From assembly GCA_010093705.1 (NCBI GenBank), contig MU006119.1, positions 106,196 to 170,195 of the forward strand: 64,000 nucleotides of DNA, read 5' to 3'. The notes beneath the pieces are model-generated. The model was not told where the DNA came from and did not search any database. It was given only the letters and a program-made list of their open reading frames with translations. Below, piece by piece: positions 49,760 through 63,496 of this stretch. The stretch is from Patellaria atrata CBS 101060 (taxonomy: Eukaryota; Ascomycota; Dothideomycetes; Patellariales; Patellariaceae). Numbering within the stretch: the stretch's first letter is position 1; each line of letters begins with the position of its first letter. The position numbers were made by a program, and so were the translations under genes.

Positions 49760-52700
49760 GTAGCTAACACGAAAACGGATAAAGAATATATTTAGGCGTT
49801 ATATAAATATATTAATAAACTCGAAAATAAAGAAATAATCTAAGAACTTAGAGACTAGCTTAAATAACTTACTATATAATTACTCTCACTATAAAAGCGA
49901 ACCGCGAAAGTTAAAGAACCCGCGTTATACGATAGTAAACGAGATAAGTTAAAAGGATTCTTAATCTAAATAAGAATCTATTATAAAAGAATAGAGCTAA
50001 CGGACGATAATAAACGTATACTCGATATATTAACGTACCTTAAAGAAGACGCTTTAGAATAGTTCGAATCTATTATACGAGATTATCTTAAGAATAATAA
50101 GGAAGATTAAAAAAACGAAATAAGTAAAATTTTCGCGTCGTTTCTAAAGTTTAAAGAAACGTTTAAGAACGTCTTTAAGAAAATCGACGAATAATAGGTA
50201 ATTAAAAGGAAGTTTTAAGGATTTAAATAAAAGGAATTAGCTTCGAAGTATATAACTATATTCTAATAGATAGTATTAATATTAGATTAGCCTAATAAAC
50301 CACTAATAATCGCCTTCTACTAAGGTTTAAAGGAAGAAGTGAAGGACGAATAAGTTTATTATAAGAGACTAATAACTATATAGAATATAGTAACCTTAAT
50401 AATTAGAATAGATAATAGATTATACGAGCGTAAATAGAAAAAGGGAGGACGGAAGAATATTATAATTAGATATAAGAAGAAGGTAACGAGGGCTATAAAT
50501 AGATAAAATTAGAGGGATCTAATAGACCTCGACCGACTATAATAGATAAAATAGAAAAAGTCGAAGAAATAATAATAATTTATTTAGAAAGAGAAAGAAC
50601 ATTTTATAAATAAAGTATATCTATAATATAGAGAAGTGGGATATTTTAAGAGAGACTATCTATAAAAGACGTAACCACTATCGCGATATAACCGACGTAT
50701 ATAACTTAGAGTTATATATCTAATACCACCGTCACTAGTCTTATCGCTAGAAGAAGAAGAGACCGAAGAAACGCCGCTATCTTACTAGATAGAGGTGAGT
50801 AGGCTATTAACGTCGTTCCTAATAAAAGGAAACTAGCTAGAAGAGGAGATACTCCGATAATATTTAGACTACTAATAATATTAGACGTACGGAAACGTAT
50901 ATATATATATAGTATTAGAATACCTAGTATAGAATTAGGGTTAAAGAATTAAAGTATAAATATTTAATAGACTAAACCTTATATACTAAATTATAGAATA
51001 ATAACGTTAGCTTAAATAAGAGTTCTAAGATTGAAAACCGATCGAACCTAAATCTAATACCGACGTGACCGTTAAAGAATAATAATTAAATCTTATACTA
51101 AGAGTAGAAGACTATCTAGCCTTTTAATAGATATAATATAAGGAGGATAGCTACTTATACTATAAATAATAGAAGGTTATAGTAAAGTTTAGGGACTAAG
51201 ACCCTATATATATATATTTACCTAAAAGTAAGTGCTAGGTAAGAGGGTATAAAACCCACGAAGATGAAACGAAAACACTTAAAAAGAACTAAGGACTCGA
51301 ATCACTAATAGGCGACTATAGAAAGTATAATAGTTTTAGTTATATAGATAAACTAAAATATAGACGATATTACGAGGCGCTAATCCATATAGAATATATA
51401 GTAGTAATATAGGTAGATTATAAATATAGTATAGATTACTAATACTATAAAGGATTAGAAGAAGAGTTTTATAAAAGAAAAATATTCCTATAGAAAATAG
51501 AAGCGCTTAAAGATAAAAGAGAAACTATTAAGTAAGTTACTAGATATAACGCGATAGACTTTAGATAATACGTTATTAGAGGGATATAATATAATTACTA
51601 TACCGCGTAAAGATAGAGAGTAGAAATTAAAAGTAACCTAAGTTATAACGTAGTTATTAAACGAGAATATCGAGAATTGGAATATAAGGAATATCGTAAA
51701 GGTCTATATTACGATCGACACGATAAACTACACTAGACCGTATACGTAAAGTCTAGTTACCTAGTATATAGCTACGTAAAAAACTACTAAACCACTCGAG
51801 ATAAGAATAATCGAGAAGTATAGCTCCTAAATTCTTTAAAACCCTATAAAGTAACGATAGGACGCTTTAAGTAGATATTACTATACACGGTAAAAGAACG
51901 ATAGCGCTAGTTAATAGCGGCGCCACCGATTCGTTTATCTCACCCCGATAGGTAGAAAAGAAGAGTATACTTTACACGAAACTTAAAAATCTAGTCCCGT
52001 TATAACTAGGAAATAGTGAAGGAATAGGATATAGACGAGGTCTAATTAACTTTAGGACTATACTAGTAGAAGTTAATATATAAGGGAAGATAACTATTTA
52101 ATATATCTTTATAACTAATCTAGGAGATATAAATATAATTCTAGGGATAGATTAGTTATAAATAGTGAACCTAGATATTAATTAAAAGACGAGAAGTATC
52201 TAAATTAACTAAAATATCTCACGAAAAAATAGAGTTAAGCGAACGAGATATATTAAATAGACGGACGTTAGTATATCTATAGGACGTATTTCGTATTATA
52301 AGATAATAAAGATTTATAGAAATAAACTTAAGAGCGTAGAAGTAGTATAGTTTAGGAAAATAGACACTAAAAAGGTTTCTAAAGAACCTAAGATACCCGA
52401 AGAGTATAGCGAGTTTAAAGATTTATTTAAGGAAGATATAACGACTATACTTCTAGATTACTAGACGTGGGATTATAAGATAGTGCTAAAGGAGGGTGCG
52501 AAACTACGACTCGGTTCGATTTACCCGTTAATAAGAGAATAATATAAAGCACTTAAGGAATATATCCGTATTAACTTAGAAAAGGGATATATATAACCTA
52601 ATAAAAGCCCGATAGCTTCACCGATTCTATTTATACTAAAGAAGAATAGTAAGCTAAGATTATATATCGACTATAAATAGCTAAATAATACTATAGTTAA

Positions 52701-55285
52701 GAATAAATATCTATTACCTTTAATCTTAGAAATCTAAGATAGGTTATAAAGAGTAAAGTGGTTTACGAAATTCGATATCCGAGACAGTTACTATCGAATT
52801 AGAATAAAAGAAGGCGAAGAATAGAAGATAGCTATAAGAATAAGGTTTAGACTATATAAATATATAATAATATCGTTCGGTTTAATTAACGCCCTAGTAA
52901 CGTTCTAAGTAGTGATTAATTATATACTAAGAGAGTATTTAGATATATTTATAACTACTTACCTAAATAATATACTAGTATATATAAATAGAACACTCGA
53001 AGAGTATAGGGAGTATATAAAGAAAGTATTAACGAAATTACGAGAAAAGAGACTCTTAGTATACCTAGATAAATATAAATTTTATACTAAAGAAACGGAA
53101 TTTCTAAGCTTTATCGTTACCACTAAAGGTATATAAGTAGACCTAAAAAAGATAGTTATAATTTAAGATTAACCGACGCTAAAGAACGTAAAGGACGTAT
53201 AATCGTTCCTAAATTTTATAAACTATTATAGAAAATTTATCTAGGGGTACTTAAAGATAATAATATCGCTATTAGAATTAATAAAGAAGGAAAATACCTT
53301 TATTTAGATAGAGAAGATCTAGGAAGTATTTAATAAACTTAAGAAGAAGTTTATTATAATATCTATCTTAGTTATATTTAATCTAGAGAAACTAATAGTG
53401 CTAAAGACTAATATATCTAATTATATATTAGGTGTATATATAAGTTAGCTAGATAAGAAAGGACGACTACACCTAATAGTCTTTTATTCACGGAAATTCA
53501 CGGCCGTAGAGCTAAATTACGACGTACACGATAAAGAGTTATTAGTAATCGTCGACGTATTTAAATAGTGGAGGTTATACTTTAAAGGACCTAAGTTTAT
53601 TATAAAAGTTTAGTTAAATTATTAAAACCTAATAAACTTCCTTATAATAAAAAAGTTAAATCGAAGATAAGTAAGATAGGTAAAAACACTTATATCTTTT
53701 AACTTTAAGATATTCTATAGACTAAAAGTCGAAAATAGACTAGTCGATACTATAAATAGAAGATCCGACTATCTAAAAAGAATAAAACTAGTATATAACG
53801 TAGTACTAAAGAAAGAAAACGACGCGATCACTTATAATTAGCTAAGATTAGCTATAATACTAATAATTAAATCCACGAGAGAATAATAAATTCGTGATAC
53901 CTATTAGAAGGATAGTATAATAGAGGAGTTCTAAAAGGGTAATAATTCTAGGGTAATATAAATAGCTTAAGGAATATAGCTATACGACGGGCTTATATAT
54001 ATACTAACGACACTATAAAAGACCCTTACTAAAGAGATCTATAAAGTACTAGCACACGGTCACTAAGGTATTAATAAAACCTTAAAAAGGATTTTAAAGA
54101 ATTACTACTTCCTAAAGGTAAGAGGTATAGTAAAGTAAGTTATTTTAAAGTATAATAACTACGTACGAAATAAGAGTGCTAAACACGTATCTTATAGATA
54201 GATATAATATATTAAGCCACTAAAGCGAGTATAGAACTTAATAACGATAGACTTTATTATAGGTCTACTAGAATTTAAAGATCTAGCGATAAAAGTAAAG
54301 TATAACACGATATTAATTATCGTGGAGCGACTAATAAAGTTCACCTACTTTATATTAGTAAAGATAACGATAATAGTATTATAAGTAGTAGTATTAGTGA
54401 TAAAAATAGTGCTAATAAATTATTAAATATCGAGAGAAATTATCTTAGATAGAGATAAACTATTTAAATTAACGTTTTAGTAGACTCTAATATAGAGTCT
54501 AGAGATAAACTATAAGCTATTAATAAGTTTTCACCTATAAATAGATAGCTAGACTAAGAGAATAAATTAATCTCTAAAGTAATACTTACGTAACTATATA
54601 AATTACTAATAGAATAACTAGATAGAGCTACTATTAATAGCGTAATTCGTATATAATAGCGCGAAATCCGATACTACGAAGGTTTTACCCTTCTATACAA
54701 ATTACGGTTTTAAACTAGAAGTATATCGAGAGCCGAGAACGGTTTAAAGTATTTTATAAAAAGTAATATTAAAAGTCGAGCAAATTAAGGAATTATACGT
54801 ATAGTTATTACGAGATATAGCTTTCTAAACGATAAGAGCTACGAAGTATAGTAACTAGTATAGATCGCTAAAACTAATCTTTAAAAGAGGGGATAAAGTT
54901 TACTTATTATAGAAAAACCTTAAAATAAAACGACCTAATAAGAAACTAGATTATAAGAAAATCGGCCCCTTTAGAATTAAATAGGTTAAAGGAAAAGTTA
55001 ATTATAAGTTAGAATTACTATAAGGAATAAAGATATATCTAGTTTTCTATATATTACTCCTAGAACTAGCACCTACTAATATTAAACTCTAAATACGATC
55101 TATAGAACTTAAGGAAGAAGATATTTACGAGATAGAATAAATCTTAGACCTATAACGAGTAAATAGTTAGTATAAGTATTTAGTAAAATAGAAAGGTTAC
55201 GAACACGTAAATAATATATAGGAACTACTTAAACACTTAACGAACTATAATTAGAAACTTAAATAGTTTTATCGCTAAAACTAGG
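49760..55285 (+). pseudogene. gag-pol of element C: domain map and inactivating changes
   Basis: Structural and enzymatic polyprotein of a chromodomain Gypsy element. Gag core about 49,920-50,200 (KRDKLKGFLI ... YLKEDALE). Zinc knuckle at 50618-50659: spacing fits C-x2-C-x4-H-x4-C, but all four ligands read Tyr (TAT). Protease near 51,904-51,933: ALVNSGATDSF, catalytic Asp to Asn. RT about 52,440-53,200, its box reading YLNNILVY (52960-52983), both Asp lost; a short open stretch (52912-53136) survives here. RNase H about 53,450-53,640 with [11 protein letters not shown]. Integrase zinc site: both His kept as CAC (54055-54063), both Cys changed to Tyr (54151, 54160); Asp in ITIDFI and LDRD kept, the Glu of TER reads Lys (54556-54558). 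Chromodomain 55,114-55,282 (YEIE-ILDL, YKYLVK-KGYEHVNNI). Not functional. Confidence 0.85.
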
Positions 55286-55630
55286 GAATTCTAGACCCTC
55301 GAGGATAGAGAAATCTAAACTAGACTAACTAGAGGGAGACACGATAGCGGAGGAAGAAAGAGTGACCGAGAAAGCTCGCTACCCTTCGACTACTCGCTCT
55401 AAAGTCTTAAGTTCCTCGATAGAACTAAGCTTACGACGAATTATTTCGCTCTCCTTCTAATCGAGAAGTTAGAGCTACTATATTAATCGCTCCTCACGAG
55501 CGAAAGCCTCTAATATCCGGGCGTGTACGTTATTACGGGAAACTCGCGCCTTAGCGAGCTTACGATAAAGCTTAGATCGCGAAGCGTTTAGCTTATCCTA
55601 ATCCTTTTATATCATTATAAGGTCGTATTT
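55259..55630 (-). pseudogene. antisense reading frame between pol and 3' LTR of element C
   Basis: Reverse-strand counterpart of 40618-40989 in B, at the same distance from the 3' LTR and with the same basic, Lys/Arg/Glu-rich reading. On the gag-pol strand this region shows no domain beyond the end of the chromodomain. Function unknown. Confidence 0.48.
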
Positions 55631-55913
55631 TAAACCACGAGCTATACACTTAGAATAGAAGCCGGAAGAGAGATCGAGATAGTAAATATAAGACTAACGG
55701 CGATAGATTAAATAGGGAGTAAGTATTAGTCGACCGGAGGATATAATTTAGGCTATAAGACGCCGACGATAAACTACGCGAGATTTAGTTCGAGGTATCT
55801 TAGAAGAAAGGAAAAGGAGATATATATAACTTAATAGATAGGTAATACGTCTACTTTATACCTAAGTAAAAGGAATAAACTCTTAGGATAAGAGTTAAGA
55901 AGAGGGAGGATAA

Positions 55914-56523
55914 TATTACGGTTATAAGTTATAGGAATATATAGATAATAAATGAGGGGAAAGTAGGAATACCACTCGGGAGAACCACGGATAAAACTAG
56001 TAATAAGAGATCACGTAATTAGAAACTATAGACGTAATAGACGTAAAGAACGTAAGAGGGGATCTATATCCACCACGTCTAGGACGTCTAGGTTATAGAC
56101 GTAGTGAATATAAAAAACGTAGAAGAAGATCTACGTCTAGAATAGCTATCACGTTTAAAAAGATATAGGTATATTAAATTAACTATAAAGGATAGAAATA
56201 TTTAAGAACGGTCTTTCCCTTATATATTTAGATTCTTCGTAGTTATTTTTACTATTAATCTTATCTATAGATTTAGATATTATAGTTTTAAACTTAACTT
56301 CACTTATTATACTATTTCTATATAGTACGTCTTATCTTATTATAAGTATTACCGGAAGTTAAGGAGTTAGTAAGTTATATCGATAACTTAAAGTGTCTTT
56401 ATTATATATATCCTATCACTTTACTAAACCTATCTTTATAGTTAACCACGTTAAGTGAGAAGTTAGGCGTGTTTCTAGACTTATCTAGTTCTATCTTAAT
56501 AAGTATAAACTTCTATTATAATA
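55914..56523 (+). repeat. element C 3' LTR
   Basis: 610 bp, starting TATTACGGTTATAAG and ending TATTATAATA before the CTTTT duplication. Same length as the 5' LTR. Confidence 0.9.
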
Positions 56524-56528
56524 CTTTT

Positions 56529-57270
56529 CTTTTTTTATTTATATTTATATAATCTATTATTTATTTTAATTATTTTAATTATTATATTCTATATAATTAT
56601 TAATTTTTTATAATAAATTTATTTATTTTTTACTTTTTTCTTTAAATTTTAATAGAAAATAATTATTAATAATTTATTAAATTATTTTAATATTAATATT
56701 ATTTATTAAAATATAATTATATATTTTAAAGTTAATTCTTTTTATTTAAATTTTTAAAGTTTTTTTTTTATTATTTATTATTTATCGACTTTTTTAAAGA
56801 TATTTTTAAATATTTCTTTAAATTTTAAAAATAATTTAAAAATCTTTATTATTTTATCTTTTTAATATTTTTTATTATTTTTAAAATAGTTTTATATAAT
56901 AGATTTAAATTATTCTAAAATATTTTCTTTAAAATATATTAATATATTAAGTATATATTTATTATTATCTATTAATTTTATTCTTTTATAGTAAATTTTT
57001 ATTTAAATTAAAAATTTTTTTAATTTATTTTATTTTTTATTATATAATATAGATTCTTTAATTTTTATAATCTATTTTTATAGTAATAATAATTATATAA
57101 TAAATTATTTAAATTAATTTTTAAATTCTTAAATTATTTCTTTACTTTTAAATTTATTAATATATTTATATAATATTTAAATATATTCTTTATTTATCTT
57201 TATATTAATTATAATTAATAATATTATATTTAAATTTATTATATATTTTTTTATTATATTATAATTATAA
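56529..57270 (-). pseudogene. element D gag segment
   Basis: Final internal part of D, collinear with B about 45,815-46,546 (gag 5' part and leader). Fully decayed. Confidence 0.62.
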
Positions 57271-57827
57271 TATTATAATAGAAATTTATATTTATTAAAA
57301 TAAAATTAAATAAATTTAGAAATATATTTAACTTTTTACTTAATATAATTCATTATAAAGATAAATTTAATAAAATAATAAAATATATATAATAAAAATA
57401 TTTTAAATTAATAATATAATTTATTAACTTTTTAATTTTAAATAATATTTATAATAAAATAAAATATATTATATAAAAATAATATAATAAATAAAGTTAA
57501 ATTTAAAATTATAATATTTAAATTTATAGATAAAATTAATAATAAAAATAATTATAAAAAATTTAAATATATAAAAGAAAAACTATTTTTAAATATTTTT
57601 ATTCTTTATAATTAATTTAATATATTTATATTTTAATTATTTTAATTATTAATTATTTATAATAATTAATATAATTAATAATTATTATTTAATTATTTTA
57701 ATTATTAATTATTTATAATTATTAATATAATTCTTTATTATTTATTTTATTTATAATTTTTTTAAATAATATTTTTTTCTTTTTTTAATTTATTATTTAT
57801 ATATTTTTATAACTTATAATTATAATA
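57271..57827 (-). repeat. element D 5' LTR (right)
   Basis: 557 bp, aligned with the 583-bp left LTR except for a deletion of about 26 bp in the variable tandem block near 57,700-57,730. Ends AATTATAATA before the ATATA duplication. Confidence 0.82.
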
Positions 57828-57832
57828 ATATA

Positions 57833-57917
57833 TATATTATTTTTCTTTAATTTTCTTTAAATTAAATATTTTAATTTATATTTTTTTCTTTATTTTATAT
57901 ATTATTATTATTTTATA
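57833..57917 (+). repeat. element G 5' LTR, remaining 85 bp
   Basis: Continues the LTR begun at 33725. Together they make 118 bp matching 63497-63614 apart from a few transitions and rare mismatches. Confidence 0.78.
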
Positions 57918-57935
57918 ATTATAAATTTAATATAA
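57918..57935 (+). promoter_or_regulatory. candidate primer binding site of element G (half-tRNA iMet type)
   Basis: Directly after the 5' LTR the sequence ATTATAAATTTAATATAA agrees in purine/pyrimidine pattern at 17 of 18 positions with the complement of the initiator tRNA-Met anticodon region (GTTATGAGCCCAGCGCGC, recalled from fungal tRNAs). All 17 differences or identities are explainable by C-to-T and G-to-A. Internal anticodon priming is known from Copia-type elements. Confidence 0.55.
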
Positions 57936-60900
57936 TTTATATTTTATTAAAATTATTTCTTATTTAATTATTTATTAATTATTTTTAATTTATTTATTAT
58001 CTTTTATTTCTATTATATTTATTTATTTTAAAATAATTTTAAAAGAAATTACTTTTTATAATATAAATAATTAATTTCCTTAAATCTTTATAATTAAAAG
58101 TATAATTAAATTTTATAATTTTTAAAATTTTATTAATTTAAAGAAAACTTATAAATTATTATAAAAATTAATTATATTTATTAAATATATTAAAAATAAA
58201 ATATTTATTATTAAAGAAAAACTATTTTTAAATATATTTAATTAATATAAATATTTCTTTAAATAATTTAAATATAAATAAAAGAAATTTAATTTTATTA
58301 AAATATATATTATTAAAATAATAAATAAAATTTTTCTATTTACTTTTAAAATTATTATATTAATTTATAAATTTCTTAAATACTTTTATAATTAATTTAC
58401 TTTTATTTAAATAAATTAAAAGAACTTTATTATATAATAATATAATAAAAAGAAACTCTTTAATTTATATTATTATAATATTAAAAATTAATATTATTAC
58501 TTTATAAATATATATATTAAGATAAAAAATTTAGATTTATTAAATATTTTTAAATATTATATTTAAAAAGATTTTATAAAAACTTTTAAATATTTTAAAT
58601 TTATTTAAATTACTTTTATAAAAATTAGAATTTTTAAAATTTAAAAAATCTTTATTAAAATTTATTATTAAAATATTATTATTTAAATTAATTTTAAATA
58701 TATAATTAATTATTTTATTAATAAATTTCTTTAATATTATTAAATTATATATATAAAGAAAGTTAATATTTATAAAAATATCTTTATAATTTTTAATAAA
58801 AAAGATTCTTTATATAATAAAAAAAGAAAATTTAAAGAAAAAAAATTAATTAAATCTTATTTAATTAAAAATAAAAATAATTATAATAATATTTAAAGTA
58901 AATATTCTTATATTAACTCGAGTATTAAAGAAAAAGAATTTATTAAAAATTTTAAAAAAATTAAAAAAGTTATTAAATTTAAAATTAAAAATAAAAAAAG
59001 AATTTTTAATAAAATATAAATTAAAAATAAAGAATATAAAAAAAAATTTAAAACTATTTAATATAAAATATATAATTTAAATTTATTAAAAATTAATTTA
59101 AACTTTTATTTTTTTTATATAATAGATTTTTTATTATTTATTTATTAAATTTTAATTAAAACTTTATTTAATAATATTTATTACTTTATTTTTAAACTTT
59201 TAATTTTATTTTAAATATTTATATTTATAATAATTCTATAAAATTTTATTAGGAAATATTAATAATTAATAATAATATAATATTAATTAAAGAGTAAAAA
59301 ATATAAATATAAATATAAGAAAAAGTAATTATTTTATTTTTAACTTTTAATAAAATTAAAAAAATTACTTTTAAATATATTATTTTAATATTATTATTCT
59401 TTATTTTATTAATTTTATTATATTAATTTAATTTTATTAAAATTTATTTTAATTTTAAAAATAATACTTTTTATAAAAAAGATTTAATTAAAAAAAATTA
59501 TTATTTTATTAATTTAAATTAAAAATTATTAATTTATTTTATATAAAATTAAAATATTTTTATCTTTTATAAATTTTTATAAATTATTTTAAATATTTAT
59601 TTTCTTTAATTAATATTATTTCTCTATAAATTTTTATAAATTATATTAATTTATTATTATTAAAGTTTATTTTCTTATAAAATATTTTAATAAAGAAATA
59701 ATTAATTATTTTAATTCTAAAATTATTAATATTATTAAAATTATTAAAGAAATATTTATAAAACTTTATTATAAATAATATTTAATTAATAAAATTTATT
59801 ATATTATTTTAAAATAATTTAAAAAAAAAATAATATTATAAAATTATTTAAATTAATTATTATTAATATTATTAAATTAAATATAATAAAATATAATAAA
59901 TATAAATATATTTTTTATAATTATTATTTTATTATTAAATTTAATTTTATAATTATTATTTTATTATTAAATTTAATTTTATCTTTTTAATTTTTAATTA
60001 AAAGAAAAAAATTCTTTTAAAAATATTTAAAATTTTAGATTATAAATTTAAACGAGAATTTAATATTATATATACTTTTCTCTTTATAAATAAAGAGAAA
60101 AAATATAATTTTATAATAAAAAATTTAATAATTATTTATTATTATAAAAAAAGAATTTAAATTTAAATCTATATATTATATATATTAAAATAAAATAATT
60201 TTATAAAAAAATTTAATAAAACTTTTATTAAATATTTAAAATTAATAATAATTATTATAAAATTATTTATTTATTTTATTTTAAAAATTTATATTATAAT
60301 TAATTATCTATTTAATTAAACTTTAAATAAATTATTATAATAAAATATTTTATTTAAAAAAATATATAATAAAAAGCTTTTATTAATATATTTTTATATA
60401 TTTAAATATAAAGTATTTTCTTTAAAAAATATAATATTAAAATTTAATAAACTTTTATTTTAAATTTATATTAATTATTTAGTTAAATATAATTTAATAA
60501 ATTTTTTTATATTTAAATTTTTAAAACTTTAAATAAAAATTATTAAAAGAAAATAATTTATTTTTATAATATATTTTTTAAAAAAGATTCTTTTTATAAA
60601 AATTAATTTAATAATTTATTTTAAAATTAATTTAATAATTTATTTTAAAATTAATTATTTAAAAAGATAATTTATAATATTAAAATACTAAAATTTAAAG
60701 TTAAAAATTCTTTTAAAAATAAAGATATTATTAATTCTATTTTATCTTTAAAATATAAAGAATAATAAAAGTTTTATTAAATAATATAAAATAAAAATTT
60801 TATAATAATTTTTATTTATTATAATAATTATTTTACTTTTAAATTAAATAATTTATTTTAATTATTATTATTTAATATTTTAAATATAAATAATATAATT

Positions 60901-63496
60901 AATTTTTAAATAATTATAAAAGATATTTTATTAAAATAATTTATTTAATTTTCTTAATTATTTAATAAAAGAAAATATTTTAATATTATTATTAATAAAA
61001 ATATTATTAATATTTAATTTTATATATTAAATATTTTTTTTAAAGAATTAAAAAGAGTTAAAACTAAATTTTAAAAATAATTTTATATAATTAATTATTA
61101 TTAATCTATTTTTATAATATCTTTAATTAATAATAATAAATATTATTTCTATTATTTTTAACTTTTATTTAAATTTTAATATTAATTAAATATTTAAATA
61201 GAAATAAAATTATATAAATAAAAATTTATTATAATTACTTTTTAAAAACTTTAAATTATTAAAAGAAATTTTATTTATAAAGAAATTTTATAAAAAAATT
61301 TTCATTTTATTAAATATAAAATTTTATTATTATTATAAATATTTAAGTATAAATTTAATAATAAAAATTATTTTTTTAAATATAAAGTTTAAATTTATAT
61401 ATAAAAAGATTTTTAAATTATTATTAAAAATATTTATATTATTATTTTAATAATTAAAATATTTTATTTTTTTATAATTATTATTATTTACTTTAATCTT
61501 AATATTAAATAATATAATATAATTAATATATTTATAAATATAAATTTTAATATAATTATTTATTATTATTTATTTAAAGAATTTAATAATAAATAATATT
61601 TTTAAAAATTATATTATATATTTTATAATTTTAAGATTTTATTAATTCTTTAATATAAAAATTTTATATAAATTCTAAATAAATTTAGTTTTAAATTAAT
61701 TTTTAATATTTCTTATTTTTAAATAAATAATAAACTTATTATCTTTTTCTATATAAATAATATTATAATTTTAGTAAAATTAAATTATTTTATTTATTTT
61801 AATTTATTTAAAAGAAAGTTTTTTTAATACTATAAAATTTATTTATTAGAAAATTTTAAAATCTTTTATAATATAATTATATATAAAAATAAAAATAATA
61901 ATTTTATCTAATTAAATTAAAAAGATTATATTAATAAAATTTATTATAAATATTTATTTTTAAAAATATTTATAAAATTATTTTAAATATTATTATAAAT
62001 AAAAAAACTTTTTTTATTTAATAAAATTAAAAATAAAAATAATTATTTATATTATATTTAATTAATTAAATTAATTAATTATATAATTAAAATAATAAAA
62101 TTAAATATTTTAAAAATATATTTTAAATTTATTAAATTTTTAATTAATTTTATAATAATTTATATTAATATTATATATTAAATTTTAATTTATCTTTATT
62201 ATATAAAATTAAAATTATTTATTTATAATACTTTAATTATAATAAATATAGTTTTTATTTAAAATTATAAAGAATTTAATTTCTTTAATATAATTAATAT
62301 TATTTATATAAATTATTAAATAATTTAAAAAAGTTTATAAAATTATATCTTTTTTTTTTTTAAAGATTTAATTAATTAAAAGATAATACTTTAATATTAT
62401 ATTATAAAATTAATAATTAGAGCTAAATTTATAGCTATATTTATTATAAATATAAAATTTATTTAATAATAAAAAGTTTTTAAATTTTTAAACTTTTATT
62501 TAAATAATAAATAACTTTTATTTTATAATAATTAATAAATAATTAAATTATTTATTATTAAAGTATTTAAATTTAAAATAACTTTTTATTATATAAATAT
62601 ATATTATTATTAACTATATTAAAAAGTATAAAAAAAGAATATTAATATAATATATATTATTATAAAAATTTAATTTATTAATAATTTAATTAAAATATTA
62701 TTTAAATAATATTTTATTATTTAAATTAATTTTTTTAATTTTAAAGAATTTTTTATTTAAAATTTATAAATAATATTTTAAAAATTATAAATTTTAATAA
62801 AATATAAATATTTAATTTAAAAAATATAAAACTATTAAATTTCTTTTATAAAAATATATATAAAAAATATAAAATTATAAATTTTTTTTATAAATTATAA
62901 TTTTTATTAAATTCTTTTCTTATTAATAAATATATATTTTAAAAGTTTAAAATAAATTAATATTAAATAATTAATAAAAATATTTATATATAATATATTT
63001 AAATTTTAAAGAGATTTTTTAATTTTTAAAAAAATTTAATTTTTAAAGAATAATAAAATTTTTATATAAATTTAAATTATTTAAATTAATTATTTAAGTT
63101 TTAAAGTTATAATTATTTCTTAATATATAATAAAAAAGTATTTAAATCTATATATTATATAATTAAAAAATATTTTATACTTTATATTTTATATTTATTT
63201 ATATTTAATATTTAATATTTTATATTTTTAAAAAAAAGAATAATAAATTTAATTAAAATATTTCTATTTTATAGTTAATTTATATTATTATACTTTATTT
63301 TAAAAATATAATTTTAAATTTATATTAATACTTTTTTATTTTATTTTTCTTTTATAAAATTTTTAAAATTTTAATAAAACTAAATATATAATAAATTATA
63401 TATAATATTAAGATAAATAATAGTTTAAAAGATAATTAACTATTTTATTTTATATATAATAATTAACTTTAAAATTTTTTAAAATTAAGAAAAATA
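57918..63496 (+). pseudogene. internal region of element G, unreadable
   Basis: 5,579 bp of nearly pure A/T between the LTRs of G. The length suits one gag-pol gene of a Copia-type element, but I could not place RT, integrase or any other motif with confidence. No open frame of note. Confidence 0.5.

Larger units (their letters stand above)
49092..56523 (+). mobile_element. complete Ty3/Gypsy chromodomain element 'C', inserted in D
   Basis: 7,432 bp, plus strand, opposite to B but identical in length. LTRs of 610 bp at 49092-49701 and 55914-56523; target duplication CTTTT at 49087-49091 and 56524-56528. A 14-base polypurine run (55897-55910) lies three bases before the 3' LTR. The internal region is 6,212 bp. 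It keeps many CG, GG and CC dinucleotides, while CA and TG are scarce except as CAC and GTG. It carries gag-pol with chromodomain and an antisense frame (separate entries). Confidence 0.93.
33758..57827 (-). mobile_element. Ty3/Gypsy element 'D' (A subfamily), split by pogo copy 4, B and C
   Basis: Minus-strand element with LTRs at 33758-34340 (583 bp) and 57271-57827 (557 bp), flanked by ATATA (33753-33757 and 57828-57832) inside the left LTR of G. Its own internal segments are 34341-35246, 37111-39724, 47162-49091 and 56529-57270. They sum to 6,192 bp, exactly the internal length of A, which confirms the nesting. The sequence is collinear with B: 3' part of pol left, gag right. Almost fully converted to A/T. 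The right LTR is 26 bp shorter through a deletion in the variable block. Confidence 0.88.

Noticed and set aside
52912-53136. A 74-codon frame with ATG, as a possible small gene
   Set aside because: It is the palm region of element C's reverse transcriptase left open by chance; the RT box within it is mutated to YLNN.
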